DNA of 64,000 nt from an uncultured Lachnospiraceae bacterium (GTDB lineage Bacteria; Bacillota; Clostridia; Lachnospirales; Lachnospiraceae), in NCBI GenBank assembly GCA_910576815.1, contig CAJTKA010000002.1, forward strand, positions 1 to 64,000, in the 5' to 3' direction. The notes under the pieces were generated by a model, which saw nothing but the letters and a program-made list of their open reading frames with translations, did not search any database and was not told the origin of the DNA. Below, in pieces: positions 17,328 to 25,457 of the stretch. Positions within the stretch are counted from its first letter, which is position 1; each line of letters begins with the position of its first letter. Both the position numbers and the translations under genes were made by a program.

Positions 17328-18338
17328 TCATTGGCAGTCTGCATTTTCTGCATATCCCGCCATCGTCTCCCGCAAATGATCCAGATAAGCCTCCTTTACC
17401 TCCTCGGGCGCCACGATCTGCGCACCCCTGCCCAGTCCTGTCAGCCAGCCGAAAAACTGTCCGCTGACCGCAACCCGCACTCTGACGGAAAAGTGTTCCT
17501 CATCCCGTTTGCGAATGGGCGCCTCCCTGCCGAAACGATCCATCACCACCCCGATCAGATTGTTTTCAAAAAGCAGCGTGACGGTCTCCTCCCTGCCACC
17601 ATACATACCAAAGGTCTTATTGGCGTAATCCGCAATATCAAAGCGCTCAAACAGAGCCGCCCCTTCACGCTTTTTATCCTCCAGCACCTCTATCTTCGCC
17701 ATTTTGTCCACGCGAAAATGTTTGATCTTATCCTCCTCACTGTCGTGGGCAATGAGATAATAATTCTCATCCTTACAGGTAAGGGCCCACGGGCTGACCT
17801 GATAGGCTTTTCCGTCCCTGCGGGGAATCAGCTCGCGCGCAAGCGTCCACTCCAAATATTGAAAGGCGATCTGTCTGTTGTTTTGGATCGCACGGTGAAT
17901 ATCATCCACCACATAGTAGATGCTCTCATTTGCCGTCTTGATACGGTTCGCCACATAGACGTGGCGCTGCAGCTGCCCCGCCTGTGCCTTAGACGCCAGC
18001 TTCTCGATCTTGGAGATCAGATCTCTGGATTTTCCCACCGTAAGAAAACGGGAAGCCTGCACCGTCTCCACCAAAAGCTTCAACTCCGCCAACTCAAAGT
18101 CCCTGCCTGCCAGATAATAACCGCCTCCTGTCTTAGCCTTGACCAGTACAATATCATAGCCAAAGTCGATCAGCTGCGCTATGTCGTTGTAAATGCTTTT
18201 TCGCTCCGCGCTGACCCCGTAGGCCGCCAGCGCGTCAATCAGCGCCTGCGCGCTCAGGCAATGCTCCTCGTCGGACTGTTCTTCCAGTATCCTGACCAAA
18301 TATAATAATTTTAATTTCTGGTTGGCGGATTTTGCCAT
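17328..18338 (-). CDS. WYL-domain transcriptional regulator
   Basis: A 336-residue regulator. The ATG at 18338 is preferred (AAGGAG nine bases upstream, MAKSANQKLK); the open frame continues upstream, but that extension overlaps a hairpin and has no ribosome site. An N-terminal winged helix-turn-helix (about 1-80) is followed by a WYL domain (residues ~150-235, AFQYLEW, SPWALTCKDENYYLIAHD) and a C-terminal WCX-like extension. WYL domains bind nucleotides or nucleic acid and control damage- or stress-linked genes. The target here is unknown; the neighbours are a small membrane protein and RNase HI. Confidence 0.87.
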   Translation of the reverse strand: MAKSANQKLKLLYLVRILEEQSDEEHCLSAQALIDALAAYGVSAERKSIYNDIAQLIDFGYDIVLVKAKTGGGYYLAGRDFELAELKLLVETVQASRFLTVGKSRDLISKIEKLASKAQAGQLQRHVYVANRIKTANESIYYVVDDIHRAIQNNRQIAFQYLEWTLARELIPRRDGKAYQVSPWALTCKDENYYLIAHDSEEDKIKHFRVDKMAKIEVLEDKKREGAALFERFDIADYANKTFGMYGGREETVTLLFENNLIGVVMDRFGREAPIRKRDEEHFSVRVRVAVSGQFFGWLTGLGRGAQIVAPEEVKEAYLDHLRETMAGYAENADCQ

Positions 18339-18361
18339 TTGTTTTTTCTCCTTATCGATAA

Positions 18362-18388
18362 AAGGGTGTCCGCACCCGGAACACCCTT
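18362..18388 (-). terminator. Hairpin between the small membrane protein and the WYL gene
   Basis: AAGGGTGT (18362-18369) and ACACCCTT (18381-18388) flank an 11-base loop. The T tract on the minus strand is only TTTAT, so it may attenuate rather than stop transcription into the WYL gene. Confidence 0.45.
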
Positions 18389-18408
18389 CACCTTCATTTT
18401 CGTAATAT

Positions 18409-18585
18409 TTAGGCCGTCGGCTTGCTGCCCGCCGCATCCGTACCTTCCGCAAGCGCCGCCTTTGCGTCCTTACTCTTTCTCCACTTAACGCCAATGATGC
18501 AGGCAACGATCACCAGCGCAACGATCAGCACAAAAACCAACAGATAAGATAAAAAAGCATTTAAAAATAAAATCAAATTTGTCAT
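18409..18585 (-). CDS. Small single-pass membrane protein, 58 residues
   Basis: A short gene from ATG at 18585 to TAA at 18409. It begins MTNLILFLNAFLSYLL and has one long hydrophobic segment (about residues 4-32) ending in IIGVKWRKSKD, then a polar, Ala-rich tail. A ribosome binding site-like AGAGGGA lies 9-10 bases before the ATG, and a hairpin follows the stop. The positive-inside pattern suggests a cytoplasmic C-terminal tail. I do not recognise a family. It is in the same direction as rnhA upstream and the WYL gene downstream. Coding status rests on the start site, hydrophobic pattern and clean bounds. Confidence 0.6.
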   Translation of the reverse strand: MTNLILFLNAFLSYLLVFVLIVALVIVACIIGVKWRKSKDAKAALAEGTDAAGSKPTA

Positions 18586-18658
18586 CTGTCTCTATCCCTC
18601 TCTTTTCGCATTGCTTAAAAATGCCTAACGGCTTTCTCTTGTTCCATGATACCACCAT

Positions 18659-19129
18659 TCAAACAGTATCGTCAAGTAAATCCGTTCCATCTGCTGCCGT
18701 GGTGGCAAGCTTATCGCAGCGCTCATTCTCCGGATGCCCGTCATGCCCTTTCACCCACTGGAAGGTGACGCGGTGGGGCTCCATCGCCCGCAGAAGCCTT
18801 TCCCAAAGGTCCACATTCTTGACGGGCTTGTTGCCCGCCGTCTTCCAGCCTTTTAACAGCCAGCCCTCGATCCAATTCTGATTAAAAGCGTCCGTCACAT
18901 ATCGGGAGTCGGAAATCAAAAGCACTTCGCAAGGTTTTGTGAGTGCCTCCAGACCAACGATCGCCGCCATCAGCTCCATGCGGTTATTGGTGGTCTTTTT
19001 ATAGCCGGCGGAATATTCCCGCTCGTGCAGCGTCCCCTTGCCGTCAATGTATTGCAGCACCGTGCCGTACCCGCCCGGTCCTTCCGGGTTGCCGCGCGCC
19101 GCGCCGTCCGTGTAAATCGTCACTTTCAT
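18659..19129 (-). CDS. rnhA: Ribonuclease HI
   Basis: Cuts the RNA strand of RNA-DNA hybrids, removing primers and R-loops. At 156 residues it has the length of the E. coli type enzyme. The carboxylate tetrad is complete by position: D8 (IYTDGA), E52 (NRMELMA), D74 (ISDSRYV) and D139 (NERCDKLA). A conserved His is in [12 protein letters not shown]. The start overlaps the stop of the MutS-like gene by four bases, so both are translated from one transcript; this links the two nucleic-acid proteins in genome maintenance. Confidence 0.95.
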   Translation of the reverse strand: MKVTIYTDGAARGNPEGPGGYGTVLQYIDGKGTLHEREYSAGYKKTTNNRMELMAAIVGLEALTKPCEVLLISDSRYVTDAFNQNWIEGWLLKGWKTAGNKPVKNVDLWERLLRAMEPHRVTFQWVKGHDGHPENERCDKLATTAADGTDLLDDTV

Positions 19130-20817
19130 ATCCGCCAGTTTCCTTCCTGCAAAAACCGCTCCGCCATCGCTTCCGCCTCGTCTGTGATGCCCTCGTCATA
19201 CTGCAGCATCCGCAGCAGGGCGATCGCATTTCTAGTGGAGGCCGGGCCTTCCATCAACAGATAAGGGAAGAAAATATCGTCTTCTTCGATCCGCTCCTCA
19301 AAATGATAATTATCGTATTCCTGCCGCAACAGCTTTGTCAGCTCGATATCATGAGTCGCCGCAAAACAAAGCGCACTTCCCGCCGCCAATTTTTTCATGA
19401 TCTGCGTGGAAGCCGCGATCCGTTCCACCGTGTTAGTCCCCCGCAGCACTTCGTCGACAAAGCAGAGCACGGGACGCTCATTCTTTTGACCAACATGGTC
19501 AATTATTCGTTTGATGGATTTGATCTCTACCATGTAATAGCTGTCGCCGCCCGCCAGATCGTCCCGCAGGGACATGGAAGAATAAATGCGGTAAAAGGGC
19601 GCTTTATAACTAGCCGCCGCACAGGTATGCACCGTCTGTGAAAGCAGCGCATTCACGGCCACTGCCCGCAGGAAGGTAGACTTTCCTGAAGCATTGGAAC
19701 CAGTCAGCAGCACACCCTTTTTGGCATTCAAATCATTTGCCACGGCCTCCTGCAACAGTGGGTGATACAACCCCTTTGCGCGCAGAAACAGGCCGCGTCC
19801 TGCCTCCTCGCAAAGCTTCGGCACACACCAGTCTTCCCCCAGACTTTTTCGAAAAGAACCGATCGCCACAGCACACTCAAGCTGCCCTACCACGGTGATC
19901 AGCCTGTCCACTTCCCCCATATATTTGCGCAATTCATGCAGTGCCTTGTTGAATCGGATCAGATCCAGATAAAACATCATCCGCAGATAATCCAGTATGA
20001 CTTCCAACGGATTCCCGCTTCCCTGTCCGGCTGCCGTGATCAGATAGGAGCTTTTCAAAAATCCCCGCATCTTGCGATTGATTTCCCGCACTGCGGCGAG
20101 TTCTTCCCCGATCTCTTTGCAGTCCGCCTTTCCCAGTTCTTCCGTTCCCAAAAGCAGTCTTCTCACATAGGCAAAACTGGTGACATACGGTTCCACTTGG
20201 CGAAATTCTTTAAAATACCCGATCAGATTATGACACAGCACGCCAAACAGACAAATCAGTCCCACCGGGAGAGAAAGAAACATCCCCCCGATGCTCAAAA
20301 GGACGAGAAAGTCCCAGAAAAAGTAGTTACCGCTCTTTCGCTCTCCCAAAAGATCCAGATGATCCAGATACTCATAAATAGAATGTTTCCCCGTCCTGCC
20401 CAGCTGAAAGCAGATCTTCTGCAGCCTGTGCCGTTCTTCCTCCTGCTCCATAAAGAAGCGGATACGCTCCTCCATCCGTGACAGTTCGTCCGCATTCTGC
20501 GCCGGCGTTCGCAAACGATAATAGAGGTACTCGTCGCCCGCCGCTGACAGGCAGATGTTTAACCGCTGATAGACCGCATCCAGATTCAAGTCATTCCAGG
20601 TAATATCGTCGATCTGATCTGCTCTCTGATGTTTCTGATAATACATACTGATGCGGACAAGCTCCTCCGCTCCGTAAGTCCGCTCGGGCAGCACACCGTA
20701 GCCTGCATAAATCTGTGCCAGTTTGTTTTTCAAAAACTGCCTGTTTCCCACATACTCCCGCCACATGATCAACACGATAGCGAACAGGATCAGGCATACA
20801 AAAATCAATCCTTCCAT
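19126..20817 (-). CDS. Membrane-anchored MutS-family ATPase
   Basis: A 563-residue protein with a MutS domain V ATPase at the C terminus: Walker [11 protein letters not shown] with K379, ATPase motif [18 protein letters not shown], Walker [13 protein letters not shown] and the ATHD-type loop. It lacks the mismatch-reading domain I. It has a signal-anchor-like helix at residues 3-20 and a second hydrophobic pair near 165-200, so it probably sits at the membrane. Such short MutS relatives are common in Firmicutes and are not the mismatch-repair MutS; the DNA or other substrate is unknown. Coupled to rnhA by a four-base overlap; the amidohydrolase gene ends three bases upstream. Confidence 0.85.
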   Translation of the reverse strand: MEGLIFVCLILFAIVLIMWREYVGNRQFLKNKLAQIYAGYGVLPERTYGAEELVRISMYYQKHQRADQIDDITWNDLNLDAVYQRLNICLSAAGDEYLYYRLRTPAQNADELSRMEERIRFFMEQEEERHRLQKICFQLGRTGKHSIYEYLDHLDLLGERKSGNYFFWDFLVLLSIGGMFLSLPVGLICLFGVLCHNLIGYFKEFRQVEPYVTSFAYVRRLLLGTEELGKADCKEIGEELAAVREINRKMRGFLKSSYLITAAGQGSGNPLEVILDYLRMMFYLDLIRFNKALHELRKYMGEVDRLITVVGQLECAVAIGSFRKSLGEDWCVPKLCEEAGRGLFLRAKGLYHPLLQEAVANDLNAKKGVLLTGSNASGKSTFLRAVAVNALLSQTVHTCAAASYKAPFYRIYSSMSLRDDLAGGDSYYMVEIKSIKRIIDHVGQKNERPVLCFVDEVLRGTNTVERIAASTQIMKKLAAGSALCFAATHDIELTKLLRQEYDNYHFEERIEEDDIFFPYLLMEGPASTRNAIALLRMLQYDEGITDEAEAMAERFLQEGNWRI

Positions 20818-20820
20818 GTT

Positions 20821-22125
20821 CTAGCCAAGATCGGTTATGATCTCGTTAGCCTTTCTGTAGATTTCCTCCTCATCGATCTCTTTTGCAAACTGCCCGTTCT
20901 CATAGAGGATCCTTCCGCGGATCATCGTCATTTTGACATTCTGTTTGCTGCCGCTGTAGACCAGATTTTTGGCAATATTGTTGAGGGGCTGCATATTGGG
21001 TTTTTGCAGATCGATCATAATGAGATCAGCCTGTTTTCCCGCCGCCAGCACGTCCGTATCCGGCAGATTCATGGCCTTTGCGCCGTTTACCGTAGCCATT
21101 TTCAACACTTCCAGAGCATCGACAGCCGCCGCGTCCTGCTCCCGCAGCTTAGCAAGTCCCGTGACCAGAAACATCTCCCGAAACATATCGAGACAGTTGT
21201 TGCTGGCAGGTCCATCCGTACCGATGGCCACATTGATCCCCTTTCTCAGAAAGTCTGAAATCGGCGCAATCCCGCTGGCAAGTTTTGTGTTGGAACCGGG
21301 ATTTGTGACAGCGGTCAATCCCCGCTTCGCAAAAATATCCAAATCCTCCTCATTCATCCATACACAGTGATAGCCGCCTCCGCCATAGTCAAAAATCCCC
21401 AGCGAATCAAACAGCTTCGTCGGTGTCATACCGTGCCGCTCTATGCATCCGTCTACTTCCGACTTTGTCTCCGCCAAATGAGTAAAGACCGGTGCCTGAT
21501 ACTTGTGCGCCATCGCCGCCACCTTCTCCAAAAGCGCCCTGGAGCACGTGTACTCCGCATGAAAACCGATGAAATAGGAATGCAGCGGATCCAACTCATT
21601 CAAGGTATGGTACCGCTCCTCCATTTTCGCAAGAGAATCTTCAAAATCCTCCTGTCCGCTGGCCCCGCTGACCTGTACGCAGCGCATCCCCATCTCCACG
21701 CACGCCTTCGCTGTCGTTTCCGGCGTCAGATACATATCAAAAATAGAGGTGATCCCGCTGGTCAGATACTCTAAAACCGCCAGCTTTGTGAGATGATAGA
21801 TCATCTCCCCGTCCAGCTTATCCTCCATGGGAAATACCTTCTTAAAAAGCCAGTCCTGAAGCGGCAGATCGTCTGCAAAAGAGCGCAGAAACGTCATTGC
21901 GGAATGGGTATGAGCATCCTTAAAGCCCGGCATCAAAAGATTCCCGTTACAGTCGATCTCTCTGTCCCAGAGAATACTCTTAATGGATAGGGACCGGCAG
22001 ATCACAGCCGCGTCGCCGCCTTCTCCCACGTAAAGTATCTTATCGTCCTGCACCCAGAGTTCTCCTTGGACGATATCCGTGGTCTCCATGGTGAGGATCT
22101 TTGCATTGTAAAATCTGTAATTCAT
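20821..22125 (-). CDS. Amidohydrolase, S-adenosylhomocysteine/methylthioadenosine deaminase type
   Basis: A 434-residue metal-dependent deaminase of the MtaD/SsnA group. The metal site HxH is in KDAHTHSAMT, with further ligands and substrate residues in FHAEYTCS, FTHLAETKSEVD and the late IGTDGPASNN. Likely reactions are deamination of S-adenosylhomocysteine, methylthioadenosine or another nucleoside. That fits its position behind pnp and cdd, but the exact substrate cannot be told from sequence. The ATG overlaps the stop of the alpha/beta hydrolase gene by four bases, marking a tightly packed operon. Confidence 0.87.
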   Translation of the reverse strand: MNYRFYNAKILTMETTDIVQGELWVQDDKILYVGEGGDAAVICRSLSIKSILWDREIDCNGNLLMPGFKDAHTHSAMTFLRSFADDLPLQDWLFKKVFPMEDKLDGEMIYHLTKLAVLEYLTSGITSIFDMYLTPETTAKACVEMGMRCVQVSGASGQEDFEDSLAKMEERYHTLNELDPLHSYFIGFHAEYTCSRALLEKVAAMAHKYQAPVFTHLAETKSEVDGCIERHGMTPTKLFDSLGIFDYGGGGYHCVWMNEEDLDIFAKRGLTAVTNPGSNTKLASGIAPISDFLRKGINVAIGTDGPASNNCLDMFREMFLVTGLAKLREQDAAAVDALEVLKMATVNGAKAMNLPDTDVLAAGKQADLIMIDLQKPNMQPLNNIAKNLVYSGSKQNVKMTMIRGRILYENGQFAKEIDEEEIYRKANEIITDLG

Positions 22126-22979
22126 ACGTTATCTGTCTCCTTCTTCCGCTCTGATGTGATCTTGTTTTCACACTGTATCACTAATTTCTCGATTAGATGA
22201 TTGACCGTTTGCGGGGCATCCGTGTTGGAATTATGCCCGGCATTTTGAATCCATTCCAGCCTGATCCCTGTCTTTTTATGCCATGCCTTATTATAGCGGA
22301 TGCAGGACCCTGCATGATCTTTTTCTCCGCACAATAAAAGCGCCGGGCAGGGAATCCGATAGGGCAGATCCTTCTCCATCGCTTCAGCCAGCATACGAAA
22401 ACCATGCCCCGACAGTTTCGCATATCGTTCCTTCTGTCCTTCATAGCCCTTCATGGTATCGTACATCAGCTTTCTTCCGTATTCCGAAACAGCGATTCCC
22501 TTCGTCCCCGACTGCAGCAGCCATTTCCACGGATAATAACGATAGACAGGTTCCATCCTCTTTAACAGCCAAATTTCCACCGCTGTCACATATTCTCTTT
22601 GCAAAGGCGCCGAATCGATGGAGACAAAGCCTTTTATCTTTTCAGGAAATAGCTGCGCGTAAGCCTGTCCCACATAGCCGCCCATCGACTGCCCGATGAT
22701 AATGGGATTTTTCAATTCTTCCGCCGTCAAAATCTCATCCAGCCACTTCGCCTTGTCAAACAGATCGAATGTAAAGTCAAAGGGCCAGGAAGCGGCGTGT
22801 CCCGGCGCATCCCAGACAAAAACGCTGTACTTTTCTTCGAAGTATTCCATCTGCTTATCAAACAAATGATGATCCGCAGTCAGTCCCGGTAAGAAGACCA
22901 GTGTCACGTGCGAATCGGCCTTTTGATCGATCCAATAGTGGATGGTTCCGCAGCGGGTGCGGTATTCTTTTTCCTGCAC
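22122..22979 (-). CDS. Alpha/beta hydrolase
   Basis: A 285-residue soluble alpha/beta-fold hydrolase. The nucleophile elbow is IIGQSMGGYVG (Ser near residue 97), the oxyanion segment is VFLPGLTADHHLF, and the catalytic acid and base are probably in LLCGEKDHAG and IQNAGHNSN. It lies two bases after cdd and overlaps the amidohydrolase start. It is therefore co-expressed with nucleoside-salvage genes, but nothing in the sequence shows a nucleoside-linked substrate. A role on a small ester or lactone is the cautious reading. Confidence 0.85.
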   Translation of the reverse strand: MQEKEYRTRCGTIHYWIDQKADSHVTLVFLPGLTADHHLFDKQMEYFEEKYSVFVWDAPGHAASWPFDFTFDLFDKAKWLDEILTAEELKNPIIIGQSMGGYVGQAYAQLFPEKIKGFVSIDSAPLQREYVTAVEIWLLKRMEPVYRYYPWKWLLQSGTKGIAVSEYGRKLMYDTMKGYEGQKERYAKLSGHGFRMLAEAMEKDLPYRIPCPALLLCGEKDHAGSCIRYNKAWHKKTGIRLEWIQNAGHNSNTDAPQTVNHLIEKLVIQCENKITSERKKETDNV

Positions 22980-22981
22980 GG

Positions 22982-23461
22982 TTATGCCTCCTGTTCTTTT
23001 TCGCAGTGTTCATTGCCATCGCGAAGGTTTTCCGGCCCGAAGCTTTCGGGGAGCAATTCCGCCAATGTCATCACGCGGTAATCGTCCTCAGACTTTACCA
23101 CAATGATCTGAAACTGCGACGGCTCGCAAAACTCCCGCATCACCTGTCTGCATACGCCGCAGGGATAGGCAAACTGCGTAATCGCCTCTCCCTCGGGACT
23201 GCCTACAATAGCGATGGCGGAAAAATCACGTATGCCCTCACTTACTGCCTTAAAAAAGGCTGTCCGCTCGGCGCAGTTACTCGGTCCGTAGGCCGCGTTT
23301 TCAACATTACATCCCGTAATGATTTTGTCGTCTGCGGTAAGCAGCGCAGCTCCCACCTGATAATGGGAATAAGGCGAGTAGGATTTCCTTCTCGCCTCGA
23401 TTGCCGCCGTAATCAGTTTCTTTATCCCTTCCTGAGATAAATGACTGTTATCCATATCCAT
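22982..23461 (-). CDS. cdd: Cytidine deaminase
   Basis: Converts cytidine and deoxycytidine to the uridine forms in pyrimidine salvage. At 159 residues, slightly longer than the usual 130-140, it has an extra acidic C-terminal tail. The zinc site is complete: NCAERTAFF (Cys and the catalytic Glu) and PCGVCRQVM (two Cys). GCNVENAAYG is the substrate-binding segment. Second gene of the salvage cluster, 25 bases after pnp. Confidence 0.94.
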   Translation of the reverse strand: MDMDNSHLSQEGIKKLITAAIEARRKSYSPYSHYQVGAALLTADDKIITGCNVENAAYGPSNCAERTAFFKAVSEGIRDFSAIAIVGSPEGEAITQFAYPCGVCRQVMREFCEPSQFQIIVVKSEDDYRVMTLAELLPESFGPENLRDGNEHCEKEQEA

Positions 23462-23486
23462 TCTCTCCCGCTATCTAAATAAGCGC

Positions 23487-24308
23487 TTAAAATTTCGTGA
23501 TCGACTCCACCAACAGCTTCTCGAACTTGGGTGCCACCGCATTGGCTGCCTCCTGCACTTCCTCATGTGTCAGGGGTGCGCTGTTCATCCCTGCCGCCAG
23601 ATTGCTGACGCAGGACACGCCGCAAATCTTCATGCCCATGTGGTTGGCCGCGATTGCCTCCACTACGGTACTCATGCCGACTGCGCTCGCTCCCATCTTA
23701 TGAAGCATCTGAATCTCAGCAGGCGACTCAAAAGAAGGCCCTGTAAGCTGCGCATACACGCCCTCAAACAGTTCCGTGCCATTCTCCTTGGCCGTACTGC
23801 GAATGATCTCCTGTAAGTCCTCATCATAGACATGGGACATATCGGGGAAGCGGGTGCCAAGTTCTTCGATATTCGGCCCGATCAGCGGATTCGGCGCAAA
23901 GAGGGAAATATGATCTTTGATCAGCATCAGGCTGCCCGCATGGAAGGCAGGATTGATACCGCCCGAAGCATTGGTCAAAAAGAGGATCTTTGCCCCCATC
24001 ATTTTCATCAGGCGGGTAGGCAGCACCACATCCGTGATGGGATATCCTTCATAATAATGTACGCGTCCTTGCATCAGCACAACGGGCACCTCGTTGATAT
24101 AGCCAAAGATAAACTTTCCGGCATGTCCCGGTACAGTGGATACGGGGAAGCCCTCGATCTCGCTGTAGGGAAGCTCCGCCTTCACATCCACCACTTTTGC
24201 GAAGTTACCGAGACCTGAACCTAAAACCACTGCCACCTTGGGCTCAAAGTCAATCTTCTGCTTGTAGCATTCAAAGCATTTTAAGAGTTTTTCATAGACA
24301 GGATTCAT
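23487..24308 (-). CDS. Purine-nucleoside phosphorylase
   Basis: Phosphorolysis of purine nucleosides to free base and (deoxy)ribose-1-phosphate. I place the start at 24308 (MNPVYEKLL) because AAGGCGG lies eight bases upstream; the frame is open a further eleven codons. At 273 residues it matches the trimeric (inosine/guanosine) PNP type. Family segments include VVLGSGLGNF (phosphate loop), MQGRVHYYEGY, LTNASGGI and the MSTVVEAIAANHMG region that contacts the base. It leads the salvage cluster pnp-cdd-hydrolase-deaminase. Confidence 0.93.
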   Translation of the reverse strand: MNPVYEKLLKCFECYKQKIDFEPKVAVVLGSGLGNFAKVVDVKAELPYSEIEGFPVSTVPGHAGKFIFGYINEVPVVLMQGRVHYYEGYPITDVVLPTRLMKMMGAKILFLTNASGGINPAFHAGSLMLIKDHISLFAPNPLIGPNIEELGTRFPDMSHVYDEDLQEIIRSTAKENGTELFEGVYAQLTGPSFESPAEIQMLHKMGASAVGMSTVVEAIAANHMGMKICGVSCVSNLAAGMNSAPLTHEEVQEAANAVAPKFEKLLVESITKF

Positions 24309-24344
24309 GTAATTACCGCCTTTCCATATTTTTATCTTCATTAT

Positions 24345-24497
24345 TTATGCCAAGGGATTCTTTTCAACGGGGTGAAGATCACAGTATGCCATTACACACT
24401 TGCGCACCTCCTCCACCGCTTTCCAACAAACCTCAACATCTTCCTCATCCACCAAAAAGGATTCGTCTCCCTCAAAATAATTCATTCCCTTACCCAT
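24345..24497 (-). CDS. Small hypothetical protein, 50 residues
   Basis: ATG at 24497 (MGKGMNYFEGDESF) to TAA at 24345, preceded by GGGAGGAAGGG. The product is acidic with a helix-like middle (DVEVCWKAVEEVRKCVMAYC) and no known domain. It sits between the broken nucleotidyltransferase gene and pnp. Its good ribosome binding site argues for translation, but it could also be the remains of a partner gene of the nucleotidyltransferase. Confidence 0.45.
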   Translation of the reverse strand: MGKGMNYFEGDESFLVDEEDVEVCWKAVEEVRKCVMAYCDLHPVEKNPLA

Positions 24498-24516
24498 AAC
24501 AGCTTCCCTTCCTCCC

Positions 24517-24800
24517 TTAAATTCTTGTCAAACTGCTCACTCTGGTTAAACCGATCCCCCGAAAATATTTCAGTTCTACTTCCGGCAATTCCCAGTCACC
24601 CGGCGTAGCCTCAACACGCATCGAGCGTAAAACACCGGTCGGAACCGTTTCTCTGAGTTTCAATAACAAATCTACATCCGAAGTGTATTTCTGGTCTCCG
24701 CGTGCACAGCTCCCAAATAAATTGCATCAAGACAGGCTCTATTTCTGTCAATCGTTAACACTGCCAACGCGTGTTGCAATGATTTCTCATGTCTGGTCAT
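24517..24800 (-). pseudogene. Nucleotidyltransferase-domain protein, frameshifted
   Basis: A short Pol-beta-type (MNT-like) nucleotidyltransferase. It starts MTRHEKSLQHALAVL at 24800 and reads to AIYLG. There the active-site glycine-serine motif is split: the sequence is in one frame up to about 24711 and then continues as SCARG followed by SDVDLLLK (the metal-binding Asp pair) in another. Restoring one A in the run GGGAGC would give the intact LGSCARG motif. The end of the gene is also short for the family. The frameshift is directly visible; whether it is real or a sequencing artefact is open. Confidence 0.65.
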
Positions 24801-24891
24801 CAAAAAGTCTCCTCATGCATTTATCATAACATTGCCCTGTTAGCAACACAAGGCATTTCATTTATATTTGCCGCCTTACTCTATATGGCGC

Positions 24892-25300
24892 TCACAGCCT
24901 GTCCACACAAAAATCATGCAGCCACGCAGCGACCGCTTCCATATTCCCAAAATTTCTGTGATTGGGGACATGGATGAAGATCATTTTTGTATCCATCTCA
25001 TTTTCTGCAATATAACGAAGCCCCCTGACAACAGGCGACGGGTTCTATGCAAAGCCTGTCGATCAGAGGCTTTTGACCGAATGAAATGACATATTTCGGT
25101 CGGCAGGCGGCGATCGCTTCCCGGATTTCCCGCTCACATGCAGCAAAACTGTTGGTAAACAGAAGCTTATGGATTTGATCGCCGTGGGCGCCGTCCAGTA
25201 ACATTTTAGAAGTATTGTATTTTCCTTTGAATGCCGTAAGGAGCATCCGCGCACCCTCTCTTTCGTTTTTTAGGTATGCAAGCATGATTTGCCACACCAC
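24892..25300 (-). pseudogene. Frameshifted remnant, possibly uracil-DNA-glycosylase-like
   Basis: Two frames together give one plausible protein of about 135 residues. From 25243 to about 25015 it reads MLLTAFKGKYNTSKMLL to PKYVISFGQKPLIDRL. It then continues in another frame as YIAENEMDTKMIFIHVPNH to a TGA at 24892. The pattern of an acidic helix, then RPKYVISFG, then a late HVPNH resembles the uracil-DNA glycosylase superfamily, but this is a weak similarity by eye. The first 20 codons run into a repeat element, so the original start is lost or uncertain. Confidence 0.4.
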
Positions 25301-25457
25301 AACTCAGCCCGCGCCATTCGCAAAACCGCATCTTCGACGCTCTCCGCTGCTTCGCAGCTCATTTTTGCTCATAGGATGGCGCTCCCTCAGAACATCATCT
25401 GTCTGTCAAATTCATGCAAGCATGATTTGCCATTCAGATGATGTTCTGGCTGAGTTG
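25276..25457 (-). repeat. Composite repeat: 19-bp direct repeats and nested inverted repeats
   Basis: ATGCAAGCATGATTTGCCA occurs at 25276-25294 and again at 25414-25432. CAGAACATCATCTG (25388-25401) and CAGATGATGTTCTG (25435-25448) are perfect inverted repeats around the second copy. CAACTCAGCC (25300-25309) is inverted at 25448-25457. The block lies right after the spoIVA stop. There is no T run, so it is not a standard terminator; it resembles a small interspersed or REP-like element. Confidence 0.7.

Noticed and set aside
17331..18305. 324-codon open frame opposite the WYL regulator
   Set aside because: It exists because of codon bias on the other strand; the minus-strand protein has full domains and a ribosome site.
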